Positions 24,415 to 32,544 of a stretch of DNA of 49,950 bases are shown here, piece after piece. How positions within the stretch are numbered: the stretch's first letter is position 1; each line of letters opens with the position of its first letter. This DNA comes from Sedimentisphaera sp050251615 (lineage in GTDB: Bacteria; Planctomycetota; Phycisphaerae; Sedimentisphaerales; Sedimentisphaeraceae): positions 1 through 49,950 of the forward strand of contig JBFWMM010000019.1 of NCBI GenBank assembly GCA_050251615.1, given 5' to 3'. The translations under genes were made by a program, and so were the position numbers. The notes below the pieces were generated by a model, which saw nothing but the letters and a program-made list of their open reading frames with translations, searched no databases and was not told the DNA's origin.

Positions 24415-26372
24415 TGAACAGAACAGTAAAAAGCATCATCGCGGTCTTCTTCGTGCTTATAATCGTTTTTTGCGCGAATATTATCATGCAGACCGCTTTC
24501 AAGCGTGCAAAGATTGACGTTACCGAGCAGAAGATCTACTCGCTTTCAGACGGCACGAAAAACATCCTCGCAAAGCTCAATCAGCCCCTCACGCTGAAGC
24601 TTTACTACGCAAAGACAGCCGCGCTCAAAGGGCCCGATCAGATCAAATTCTTCAACATCTACTACGAGTTCGTAAAGTCTCTGCTTGAAGAATACGATGA
24701 GGCCGGTGGTGATAATATCAATTTAGAGGTTATAGACCCTCGCCCGTTCAGCGACGATGAGACCGCGGCTCTCGGCTACGGCCTGCGCAAGTTCCCTATA
24801 ACAGAAGAGGAAAACTTCTTCTTCGGGCTTGTCGTTCAAACACAGTTCGGCGTTGAGAAAACGATACCGTTCTTCGCGCCTGAGAGGCAGAACTTTGTCG
24901 AGTACGACATAAGCTACCTCATCGACACAGCGATCACGCGGACGAAGAAGAAAATCGGCGTGATCAGCTCCCTGCCCGTACTCGGAGATGATGTTTCCGG
25001 CTACATGGCACAGATGATGGCGATGCAGGGCCAGCAACCCGCGCCGGCATGGACGTTCATAGAGCAGCTCAAGGGGGGCAATTATGAGGTGAGCAAGGTT
25101 GAAGACAACGCCACGGAGATTAATGACGTGGACCTGCTTATGGTTATCCATCCGAAAGACCTCTCAGAAAGCCTGCTCTTTGCGATAGACCAGTTTATTG
25201 TGGGCGGAGGCCGCGCGCTGATCTTCACTGACCCGTACGCCTACGTCGATCAGCCCGACCCGCAGGCGCGTATGAGCGGCCAGATGCCAGAACAGAGCTC
25301 CAGCCTGAATTCGCTTCTGGCGAAGTGGGGCGTGGAGATGAAGGAAGGCAGCTTTGCGGGAGATAAATCCCTCGCCATCAAGACAGCAATGGGCCCCAAT
25401 CAGAGCGTTACGCCGCTTATCGGCTATCTCAACCTCACCGGCGATTGCTTCAACAAGGACAACGCCATCAGCTCCAGCCTCAACGATATGCGTGTACTCT
25501 TCGCGGGCGTTCTCGAAGATAAGCAGGTTGAGGGGGTCAGCTTTGACCCGATCCTCAGTACGACCGTAAGCGGCAACAGCTGGACGGCGGAAAAATATGA
25601 GCTGATGATGCCCAACCCGCAGACGCTTATGAATAAGTTCACTTCGGGCGATAAGCCCGTAACGATTGCGGCGATTGTGAGCGGCAAATTCGAGACAAAC
25701 TTCCCGCACGGAATTGACGTTGAGCCGCAGACTGACAAAGAAGCCGGCGAAGCGGAAGAAAAGGCCCCGAAGGAGCCCAAACACTTGGAACCCTCCGTTA
25801 CAAGCGGAGAAGACTGCGCGGTTGCCGTGTTTGCCGATGTTGATTTTATCAGCGATATGCTCGCGTATCGCGATGCGTTCTTCGGCTCGAAGATGGCTGT
25901 CGGCGATAACGCGGCCGCCCTGCTCAACACAATCGAACACATCAGCGGCTCAGGAGACCTGCTCAAAATCAGAAGCCGTGGCACGCATAAGCGCCGTTTT
26001 ACGGTGGTGGACGAAATCGAGCTGAAAGCTCAGGCAAGCAGCGCCGAAGAAGAGGCTAAGATTCAGGCCGAGATCAACGGCTTCCAGGCCGAGCTCCAGC
26101 AGATCCTCTCCAATGCCAAAGAAGGACAGGAAGAGGTTGTCGGTAGCAGCATCATAAACAAGAAGAAGGAAATCGAGCTCAAGATTCGCCAGGCGCAGGC
26201 CCGCTTGCAGGACGTCAAGCTTCAGCGCCGCCAGGACATCGAAGCGCTTGAAAACCGCCTCAGAAATATAAACCTTCTGCTCGCGCCAAGCGTAATTCTG
26301 CTTGTGGCCGTGGTGCTGGCGATGGCCAGAGCCTCGCAGAGACGCAGATACATGGGCAAGAGAGCAGACTAA
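24414..26372 (+). CDS. GldG-family ABC transporter auxiliary protein
   Basis: This 652-aa protein has one N-terminal membrane anchor (SIIAVFFVLIIVFCANIIMQ), a large periplasmic region, and one C-terminal anchor (LLLAPSVILLVAVVLAMARA) followed by a basic tail. The segment DVTEQKIYSLSDGTKNILAKLNQPLTLKLYYA is the hallmark of the GldG/ABC_transp_aux family. A charged, coiled-coil-like stretch (about 540-620) precedes the last helix. It overlaps the permease stop by one base and is followed after 18 nt by the DUF4340 gene, the arrangement usual for this system. It likely links the exporter to envelope components. An acidic/lysine linker near 440-460 separates two periplasmic parts. Confidence 0.87.
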   Translation: MNRTVKSIIAVFFVLIIVFCANIIMQTAFKRAKIDVTEQKIYSLSDGTKNILAKLNQPLTLKLYYAKTAALKGPDQIKFFNIYYEFVKSLLEEYDEAGGDNINLEVIDPRPFSDDETAALGYGLRKFPITEEENFFFGLVVQTQFGVEKTIPFFAPERQNFVEYDISYLIDTAITRTKKKIGVISSLPVLGDDVSGYMAQMMAMQGQQPAPAWTFIEQLKGGNYEVSKVEDNATEINDVDLLMVIHPKDLSESLLFAIDQFIVGGGRALIFTDPYAYVDQPDPQARMSGQMPEQSSSLNSLLAKWGVEMKEGSFAGDKSLAIKTAMGPNQSVTPLIGYLNLTGDCFNKDNAISSSLNDMRVLFAGVLEDKQVEGVSFDPILSTTVSGNSWTAEKYELMMPNPQTLMNKFTSGDKPVTIAAIVSGKFETNFPHGIDVEPQTDKEAGEAEEKAPKEPKHLEPSVTSGEDCAVAVFADVDFISDMLAYRDAFFGSKMAVGDNAAALLNTIEHISGSGDLLKIRSRGTHKRRFTVVDEIELKAQASSAEEEAKIQAEINGFQAELQQILSNAKEGQEEVVGSSIINKKKEIELKIRQAQARLQDVKLQRRQDIEALENRLRNINLLLAPSVILLVAVVLAMARASQRRRYMGKRAD

Positions 26373-26390
26373 GCACGGAGTATATGACGA

Positions 26391-27488
26391 ATGATGACAG
26401 ATAAAAAATTCACTATTCTCGGCGTCGCAGCGGCTGTGATGGTTGTGCTGGCGCTGGTGATGAGCATGGTAACATCGAAGAAAGGCGCTCCGGCACCCGA
26501 TGTGGTTACGTACCTCATTCAGGGCCTTGATATGGCGCCCGTTCAGCAGATTACCGTAAAAGGGACGAGCAGCGAGACTGTCGTTTTGACGAAAAAGGAC
26601 GGCAAGTTCTATGTGGATTCGGCCGCAGGCTATCCGGCGAAGGTATCTGCGATAAACGACCTTCTCACGAAGTGCCTTGATGTTAAAATCGGAGAGCTCT
26701 ATACGGCCAACGTGAGCAATTTCGACGACCTTGAGGTTTCCGATGAAAAAGCCAGGTATGTGGTAAAGTTCTTTGACGAGGCAGGAGATGTGCTGACGGG
26801 GCTTATCGTCGGCGCGAACAAGCAGCCTGGCAACTATGTACGCAAATTCGCGGACAACAAGGTGTATATCTCGCAGGCGTCTTTCTGGGCCAACACCAGC
26901 TCGACAAGCTACATTGAAACCACTCTCACCGAGCTGAAAAGCGAAGACATAAGCGAGGTTTCGCTGTCCAGCGCGAATGGCGCGTACAAGATTACTGCAA
27001 CCGAAGCGGGCAAGCAGCTCGAAGGCATCCCCGCCGGCAAGCAGGCCAAAGGCACAGACTACGTAAATGTGTTTAACGCGCTTAACCGCCTTTCGTTCAG
27101 CGATGTGGCAAAAGAGGAATCCATGCCGGAGCTGAATTTCGATTATACCTATGTTGCCTCAATGAAAGACTCGACGGTCTATCGATTTGAGGTGGCACAG
27201 AAAGGCGGCGACTACTGGGCAAAATGCTCGTCCGTGTTTACCAACGATGAAAAGGTAATGAAGGCAAATAAGGCGGAGAGCGAGGAAGAGCTCAAGGCCA
27301 AGGAAGAGGTGCTTTTAGGCAGGGAAGCAGCAATCAACTTCACTCAGAAGCATAAGGGCTGGGTGTATAAATTGCAGAGCTGGTCAGCGAAGAACCTCAC
27401 AAAACCCTTCGATGAACTGATCGAGGACGCCCCCACCGCTGAGCCTGCCCCCGCCGCGGAGCCGAGTGCAGACCCGAACGCCGTCTGA
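26391..27488 (+). CDS. DUF4340 domain-containing membrane-anchored protein
   Basis: This 365-aa protein starts with a single hydrophobic anchor (FTILGVAAAVMVVLALVMSMV). The rest is a predicted periplasmic DUF4340 region with ITVKGTSSETVVLTKKDGKFYV and a set of beta-strand repeats. The family regularly closes GldF-GldG operons and probably works with GldG in the periplasm; its biochemical role is unknown. GGAG is 11 nt upstream of the tandem ATGATG start. The C-terminus is rich in Ala, Pro and Glu and looks disordered. The last 65 bases are present again after the N gap (27651-27716); that is an assembly copy, not a second gene. Confidence 0.85.
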   Translation: MMTDKKFTILGVAAAVMVVLALVMSMVTSKKGAPAPDVVTYLIQGLDMAPVQQITVKGTSSETVVLTKKDGKFYVDSAAGYPAKVSAINDLLTKCLDVKIGELYTANVSNFDDLEVSDEKARYVVKFFDEAGDVLTGLIVGANKQPGNYVRKFADNKVYISQASFWANTSSTSYIETTLTELKSEDISEVSLSSANGAYKITATEAGKQLEGIPAGKQAKGTDYVNVFNALNRLSFSDVAKEESMPELNFDYTYVASMKDSTVYRFEVAQKGGDYWAKCSSVFTNDEKVMKANKAESEEELKAKEEVLLGREAAINFTQKHKGWVYKLQSWSAKNLTKPFDELIEDAPTAEPAPAAEPSADPNAV

Positions 27489-27550
27489 TAAGACAAGACG
27501 CAAATATACCAGGTAGAGACGCGAGATTTCGCGTCTCTACAATGCTCTCG
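27424..27550 (+). repeat. Left copy of a 127-bp exact duplication at a scaffold gap
   Basis: These 127 bases hold the end of the DUF4340 gene plus a repeat hairpin at 27516-27537, and are identical to 27651-27777. Identity in coding plus intergenic sequence, ending exactly at the N run on both sides, indicates overlapping contig ends. The hairpin arms read GAGACGCGA and TCGCGTCTC, a paired change from other copies. Confidence 0.9.
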
Positions 27551-27650
27551 NNNNNNNNNNNNNNNNNNNNNNNNNNNNNNNNNNNNNNNNNNNNNNNNNN
27601 NNNNNNNNNNNNNNNNNNNNNNNNNNNNNNNNNNNNNNNNNNNNNNNNNN
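27551..27650. other. Assembly gap of 100 N
   Basis: Exactly 100 unknown bases, the common placeholder for a gap of unknown size. Because both flanks end in the same 127 bp, the true distance may be zero or negative, and one copy should probably be removed. Confidence 0.97.
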
Positions 27651-27777
27651 AGGACGCCCCCACCGCTGAGCCTGCCCCCGCCGCGGAGCCGAGTGCAGAC
27701 CCGAACGCCGTCTGATAAGACAAGACGCAAATATACCAGGTAGAGACGCGAGATTTCGCGTCTCTACAATGCTCTCG
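27651..27777 (+). repeat. Right copy of the 127-bp exact duplication at the gap
   Basis: Base-for-base copy of 27424-27550, including the last 22 codons of the DUF4340 gene without their gene. It should not be annotated as a pseudogene. Confidence 0.9.
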
Positions 27778-27794
27778 AGGAATGTTATATCAAT

Positions 27795-28380
27795 CCGGAG
27801 ATTGCAACATTAGCGGGGCGCTCGCGCGCCTCCGCTGTGTTTCGCCCACCAACGCCGGTAAATTCAAACCCGCAAACAGCGCCATTGCGCAAGCAATGCG
27901 AAAAACGCAACGGTTATAACTTTCAATTTCGGGGCGCTTGCGCGCCTCCGCTGTGTTTCGCCAACCAATGCCGGTGAATTCAAACCGCAAAACAGCGCCA
28001 TTGCGCAAGCAATGCGAAAAACGCAACGGTTATAACTTTCAATTTCGGGGCGCTTGCGCGCCTCCGCTGTGTTTCGCCAACCAACGCCGGTAAATTCAAA
28101 CCCGCAAACAGCGCCATTGCGCAAGCAATGCGAAAAACGCAACGGTTATAACTTTCAATTTCGGGGCGCTTGCGCGCCTCCGCTGTGTTTCGCCAACCAA
28201 TGCCGGTGAATTCAAACCGCAAAACAGCGCCATTGCGCAAGCAATGCGAAGAAAAGCCCACGCTCCCACCCACCAATGCGGGTAAATTCAAACACCGCAT
28301 GAGACGCAAGATTTTGCGTCTCTACAATTTCGGGGCGCTTGCGCGCCTCCGCTGTGCGCAGCCAGGCTTTATGCTCAATT
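27795..28380 (+). repeat. Tandem array of composite repeats, 116-bp period, A-B-A-B
   Basis: GGGGCGC starts at 27815, 27931, 28047 and 28163, an exact 116-bp period, and again at 28332 after a different 169-bp interval that contains the GAGACGCAA hairpin (28301-28322). Each 116-bp unit has a GGCGC/GCGCC hairpin, CTCCGCTGTGTTTCGCC, an ACCAA(C/T)GCCGGT(A/G)AATTCAAAC box and a CATTGC-GCAA-GCAATG hairpin (27883, 27999, 28115, 28231). Units 1 and 3 read AACGCCGGTAAATTC; units 2 and 4 read AATGCCGGTGAATTC, so the last duplication was of a dimer. It sits between the convergent DUF4340 and nadE genes. All three minus-strand frames are open for long stretches but shift each unit, so I see no gene. Confidence 0.92.
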
Positions 28381-28412
28381 GAGAATCATTTCACGCGCGA
28401 ATCATCGTGCCC

Positions 28413-30047
28413 CTACGGCGTTTTCACCTGCGAGCGGTATTTATTTGTGATTGGGAGGCGGCGGTCTCTGCCGAACGCCTTGGGCGTAATTTTGAGCCCT
28501 GGCGGCGACTGCCTGCGCTTGTACTCATTCAAATCAATAAGCCTCAACACTCGGTTTATCTCGTCCGCTTCGAGGCCTTCGGCGAGCAGCTCATCCGCGC
28601 TCTTGTCCTGCTCGACATACCCCCTTATGATAGCGTCGAGCGAATCGTAATCGGGGAGCGAATCGCTGTCGAGCTGGCCGTCGCGCAGCTCCGCAGATGG
28701 GGCTCTGGTGATTGTAGTCTCGGGTATCAGCTCGCCGAAGCTGTCATTTATAAACCTGCAAAGCTCATAGACCAGCGTTTTGGGTACGTCCTTTATCACG
28801 GCAAAACCGCCGGCGGTGTCGCCGTAGAGCGTTGAATAGCCCACTGCCGTCTCGCTCTTATTGCCCGTCGTCAGCACGATATACCCGAACTGATTGCTCA
28901 TGCTCATCAGGATTGTGCCGCGGATTCTGGCCTGGAGGTTTTCGTATGCGGTTTTCGTATCGTCCCAGCCCGGAATAGCCCCGAGCGCTTCGTGCATCGC
29001 CGCGAGCGGGCCCCCGATGGGGATCGTGTGAAACTCTATCCCGAGATTCGCCGCGAGCTGCTCTGCGTCCGAGATGGTTTCGGTTGTGTTGTATTTCGAC
29101 GGCATCGTTACCCCCACCACGCTATCAGGCCCCAGCGCTTTAACCGCAATCGTTGCCACAAGCGCCGAATCTATGCCGCCGGAAAGCCCAATAACCACCT
29201 TCTTGAACCCATTCTTACGGATATAGTCCCTTGTCCCGCAGACAAGCGCCTCATACACTTCTTCAGTGATGCTTCTCGGCTGGAGTGCCTTCTCCTGACA
29301 AGCCACAATCCTGCCGCTTTCCCGCTCGAAGTCGGCATATATGATGTCTTCTTCGAAGTATTTAGCTTTAGCTATTATCCGGCCGCTTTTGTCTGTGATA
29401 ATACTGCGACCATCAAATACAAGCTCATCCTGCCCGCCTACCATATTGCAGTAGAACACGGGCAATCCAAGCTCGCGCGAGCAGGCTGATATGATATCCT
29501 TGCGCTCCCCGATCTTACCTTTATGGAATGGAGACGCGCTGATGTTTATGAGGAAATCTGTGCCGATAATATGTTCTTTAAGACGCTCCACATGCTCAGG
29601 AGACCAGATGTCTTCGCAGATACTCAGCCCGACGCGCACGCCACCAATCTGAGCGCAAACGAGCGATTCGCCGCGGTCAAAGTAGCGGATTTCATCAAAA
29701 ACACCATAGTTCGGCAGCTCCATTTTGTCGTAGCGCACTTTTATTTTGCCATCTGCGAGGATTGCAAGGGAGTTGTAGCGGCGTTTGCCGCTTGCACATG
29801 GAAAGCCCGCGACCATTGCCACCGGGCCGGTCTGCCGAGCGAGTTGCTTTATTGCCATAGCGCAATCTTCGAGGAAATGCCGCTTTATTATGAGGTCTTC
29901 AGGCGGGTATCCGCAGATTGAAAGCTCAGGGAATATCACCATCGCAACACCGTTTGACACTGCTTCTTTGTAGAAAGAGAGCATCTTTTCGGCGTTGCCG
30001 GCAAGGTCGCCGACAATCGTATTTATTTGTGCGAGAGCTATTTTCAT
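28413..30047 (-). CDS. nadE: Glutamine-dependent NAD+ synthetase
   Basis: This 544-aa two-domain enzyme makes NAD+ from deamido-NAD+, ATP and glutamine. The N-terminal nitrilase domain has the Glu-Lys-Cys triad in FPELSICGYPPEDL (about 40), VRYDKMELPNYGVFDE (about 110) and VGLSICEDIW (about 147), and releases ammonia from glutamine. The C-terminal synthetase domain has the P-loop VIGLSGGIDSALV (about 285) and TTGNKSETAVGYSTLYGD (about 400). Length is normal for this bacterial type. It is alone on the minus strand; only a weak ribosome site is seen. The 3' end faces the tandem repeat array. Confidence 0.93.
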   Translation of the reverse strand: MKIALAQINTIVGDLAGNAEKMLSFYKEAVSNGVAMVIFPELSICGYPPEDLIIKRHFLEDCAMAIKQLARQTGPVAMVAGFPCASGKRRYNSLAILADGKIKVRYDKMELPNYGVFDEIRYFDRGESLVCAQIGGVRVGLSICEDIWSPEHVERLKEHIIGTDFLINISASPFHKGKIGERKDIISACSRELGLPVFYCNMVGGQDELVFDGRSIITDKSGRIIAKAKYFEEDIIYADFERESGRIVACQEKALQPRSITEEVYEALVCGTRDYIRKNGFKKVVIGLSGGIDSALVATIAVKALGPDSVVGVTMPSKYNTTETISDAEQLAANLGIEFHTIPIGGPLAAMHEALGAIPGWDDTKTAYENLQARIRGTILMSMSNQFGYIVLTTGNKSETAVGYSTLYGDTAGGFAVIKDVPKTLVYELCRFINDSFGELIPETTITRAPSAELRDGQLDSDSLPDYDSLDAIIRGYVEQDKSADELLAEGLEADEINRVLRLIDLNEYKRRQSPPGLKITPKAFGRDRRLPITNKYRSQVKTP

Positions 30048-30153
30048 TTGTAATAATCCAAATCAAGTTAAACGCCGCGCTTCTTCCAGCGCGATTTATG
30101 CGATATTTTACTACAACCCCCCCGCCTTTGCAAATTCAAGATGGCAGATTCAT

Positions 30154-30207
30154 AATTCAAGATTCAGGAAAAGGGACTGACGAATTTTAAATCCTGAATT
30201 TGCAATT
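30154..30207 (-). terminator. Long imperfect hairpin after the flippase gene
   Basis: AATTCAAGATTCAGGA (30154-30169) and TCCTGAATTTGCAATT (30192-30207) pair at 14 of 16 positions. The hairpin begins 5 nt beyond the flippase stop on the minus strand. No T-run follows. A second ATTCAAGAT word lies at 30133. It may end the sulfatase-flippase transcript. Confidence 0.45.
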
Positions 30208-30211
30208 ATTA

Positions 30212-31561
30212 TCAGAATATCGCTTTGGCTACGGCTACAGCGAGCATAAACAGCAGGGTAACGGCCGTTGCAAGAATCAGCCCCGGCAGGAGAGCGGGTA
30301 TGTATTCGGTCATCTTGATTCCAAGTACGCGGTTTGTGATGTGCATCGCGAACGGCTGGGGCAAAGCGGCCCCCAATACCACGCTTAGCGCCACGCCGGC
30401 GACGCCATAATACTTTGCAAGCGGGTAGATTGTGGCGGCGATGATGATGAGCCTTGCAAAGCGGATCCAGAAACCGATATGCGGCTTGCCGATCGCCATA
30501 AACAGCGGACCGCGCGTTGCGCCGATTGTACGGAAAAAGCCCTTAATACAGAGCAGCTGCACCACGGGTATCGCGGCAAGCCATTTCTTACCCAATATCA
30601 CCCACAAAAACTCAGACCCGAGCACCAACGCCACGACCACCGGACATGACAGCGTGAAGACCAGTTTAACCGTCTTCATATACGCCGCCTTTATTCGCGG
30701 CAGGTCGGCTGAAATCTTGCTCATTGCCGGCAGAAGCGTCTTGTTGAGCGTGTCAGAGACGTAATCGCCGGGGATAGTCGAGATCCTGTAAGACATCTGG
30801 TAGAGGCCGAGCGGCTTTAAGCCCAGATAAAACCACACGAGGAAATCGTCGCCCTGATTTATCAGAAAGCCCAGAATCGCAGAGCCGTTTATCCACTTGC
30901 CGAAGCTCCAGAGCTCGCGCAGTTTTTCCGCATGCAACTCTAAGCGCGGCCTGAAACTGCTCACAAAATACCCCCCCGCTATCGAGCCTGCCGAGCCGAT
31001 AAGCTTTCCGCAGACAATCGCCCATGGCGTTTTGTACTCCCATGCGATATAGATGCTTGCGAGGGCGCCGATGCTGTTGCTTATGGCATTTATCTTGAAG
31101 ATCTTGTCGAACTCCAGCTCCTTTGTAAATACAACCATCGCCGGATTTGTAAGCGCACGCAGGATAAACATAAGCCCTATCGCGCGTATTATCATAACGG
31201 TTTGGCTTGCGAGCTCCTCTGGCACCTTTATCTGCGCGGCAAGCGGCGCAAGCGCGAACAAAATGGCGTATAGGATTACGCTCCTGATGAGGCCTGCCGT
31301 CCAGGCGGTATTCAGCCAGTTGTCTATGGATTCGCGCCTGACAACCAGAGACTGATGGAAGCCTGTTTGAGTGAAAGCTTCAAGCACCTCTATCAGCAGC
31401 ATTGCCGCGCCTGCCACGCCAAACTGAGCGGGCGTGAGAAAGCGGGCGAGAATCGCCAGCCGCACAATCGAGAGCAGGTGATTGAACAGCTTGAGTCCAA
31501 AGGCCCACGCCCCGCTTTTGACGGTGCGCGAGAAGAGGTCTTTGTGTGGTTTGTCGTTCAT
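30212..31561 (-). CDS. Polysaccharide flippase (Wzx/RfbX-like, MOP superfamily)
   Basis: This is a 449-aa integral membrane protein with about 12-14 hydrophobic spans. LFSRTVKSGAWAFGLKLFNHLLSIVRLAILARFLTPAQFGVAG is the typical opening of the polysaccharide biosynthesis (Wzx/RfbX) family, which moves lipid-linked glycans across the inner membrane. Near the middle is FGKWINGSAILGFLINQGDDFLVW, where the family keeps charged residues in the lumen path. It is the third gene of a minus-strand set with a sulfatase-like protein (22 nt upstream) and an arylsulfatase, which suggests a surface polysaccharide or sulfated glycan pathway. No strong ribosome site is seen. The exact cargo cannot be told. Confidence 0.85.
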   Translation of the reverse strand: MNDKPHKDLFSRTVKSGAWAFGLKLFNHLLSIVRLAILARFLTPAQFGVAGAAMLLIEVLEAFTQTGFHQSLVVRRESIDNWLNTAWTAGLIRSVILYAILFALAPLAAQIKVPEELASQTVMIIRAIGLMFILRALTNPAMVVFTKELEFDKIFKINAISNSIGALASIYIAWEYKTPWAIVCGKLIGSAGSIAGGYFVSSFRPRLELHAEKLRELWSFGKWINGSAILGFLINQGDDFLVWFYLGLKPLGLYQMSYRISTIPGDYVSDTLNKTLLPAMSKISADLPRIKAAYMKTVKLVFTLSCPVVVALVLGSEFLWVILGKKWLAAIPVVQLLCIKGFFRTIGATRGPLFMAIGKPHIGFWIRFARLIIIAATIYPLAKYYGVAGVALSVVLGAALPQPFAMHITNRVLGIKMTEYIPALLPGLILATAVTLLFMLAVAVAKAIF

Positions 31562-31583
31562 AAGCGGCCGCTGACGGGCATTT

Positions 31584-32528
31584 TTAGAGGTATCCGAGCT
31601 GGCCGAGCTTCTCGGCTACGCTTTGTTCATCTTCCTCGCCGGCATCGCCCTGCGGCGCGGCAGTTTCGCGCTGGGCGATAAACCACGGCACATCCATAAG
31701 AATATCGCATTCGTTACCGTCGGGGTGGCCGAACATACCGTCTTCGCCGAGAAGCTCGCCGTGGTCAGCGGCAACGGCAAGGCGGCCTGCGGTATTATCC
31801 GCAAACACCCGCACAGCTGCGAGCGCGGTAAGGAGATTTTTTTCGTACTCGCTCCTGAGCCCCGCAACGTCTTTCACCCTCCAGACCGCTTCGATAGCGC
31901 CCTGCGGCGCAAGGTGAAGCAGTTTTCGTATGGCCCAATCGGGCTTCCTGCTCAGGAAAAACAGCTTGCGAAGTTTCGAGAGGTTTTTGTTGTAAAATCT
32001 GCGGGCGAGTTTGCTTTCGTTGTAGTTTTCCGCTTCAAGCACCGTCCTTCCGCCGGCGATGTCGCCGCAGTCGTAGCCCTTTATCCCCGAGCATACGTAT
32101 GGAGCGTGCGGCTGCATGAGGTGTATGATGAAGCGCTTGCCGGCGTATTCAGGCTTTTGGATAATCTTCAGAGCCTCCTCAACGGCCCTCATCGCCAGCA
32201 CCGTCCCCAGCTCTTTGTCCCAGATCTTTGTCCAGAGCTGTTCGATGTGTTTGAAGTGGTCGCCGGCTTTATATCCATAAACTTCACTCTCTGCGCTGAC
32301 CATCGGGCTGGATGTGATATAGACGATATCTTCATAGAAGCCGGGGAAATTCTCGTCGCGCCAGGTTGGCGTGCAGGAGGCGGCTGTGCGTCTTTTTTCG
32401 AGGCTGCCGCGCAGAAACAGCGGGCTGAAGCGCTCGAAATAGTCGTAGCGGCAGGCGTCCAGGATTATCAGATAATCCCAGCTCTCCTCAAGGATGCGCA
32501 ACCCCTTTGCCTTTTGCGTAGTTTCCAA
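31584..32528 (-). CDS. Sulfatase/alkaline-phosphatase-fold protein of surface polysaccharide type
   Basis: The 314-aa protein has sulfatase-fold metal motifs, YLIILDACRYDYF (about residues 17-29) and VAADHGELLGEDGMFGHP (about 257-274), and ends in QSVAEKLGQLGYL like many arylsulfatases. The nucleophile region reads AASCTPTWRDENF, resembling C-x-P-x-R with an extra Trp before Arg. LDACRYDYF proteins of this size are known from polysaccharide clusters in archaea and bacteria, annotated as sulfatase-like. There is no signal peptide, so it should be cytoplasmic, unlike the exported sulfatase just upstream. The start is TTG, 17 nt after the sulfatase stop. It may transfer or remove phosphate or sulfate on a glycan precursor; this is inference. 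Confidence 0.7.
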   Translation of the reverse strand: METTQKAKGLRILEESWDYLIILDACRYDYFERFSPLFLRGSLEKRRTAASCTPTWRDENFPGFYEDIVYITSSPMVSAESEVYGYKAGDHFKHIEQLWTKIWDKELGTVLAMRAVEEALKIIQKPEYAGKRFIIHLMQPHAPYVCSGIKGYDCGDIAGGRTVLEAENYNESKLARRFYNKNLSKLRKLFFLSRKPDWAIRKLLHLAPQGAIEAVWRVKDVAGLRSEYEKNLLTALAAVRVFADNTAGRLAVAADHGELLGEDGMFGHPDGNECDILMDVPWFIAQRETAAPQGDAGEEDEQSVAEKLGQLGYL

Positions 32529-32544
32529 CTCTCGCTACCTGCAC

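Noticed and set aside
27651..27716. Pseudogene copy of the DUF4340 gene end
   Set aside because: It is part of the 127-bp identical flank at the gap, best explained by contig overlap.
27815..28278. CRISPR array
   Set aside because: Units are 116 bp and nearly identical throughout, with no unique spacers and no cas genes nearby.
27790..28309. Three overlapping minus-strand frames in the tandem array
   Set aside because: The same repeat read in three frames, since 116 is not a multiple of three; peptides simply repeat FTGIGWRNTAEARKRPEI-type words with no start signal.
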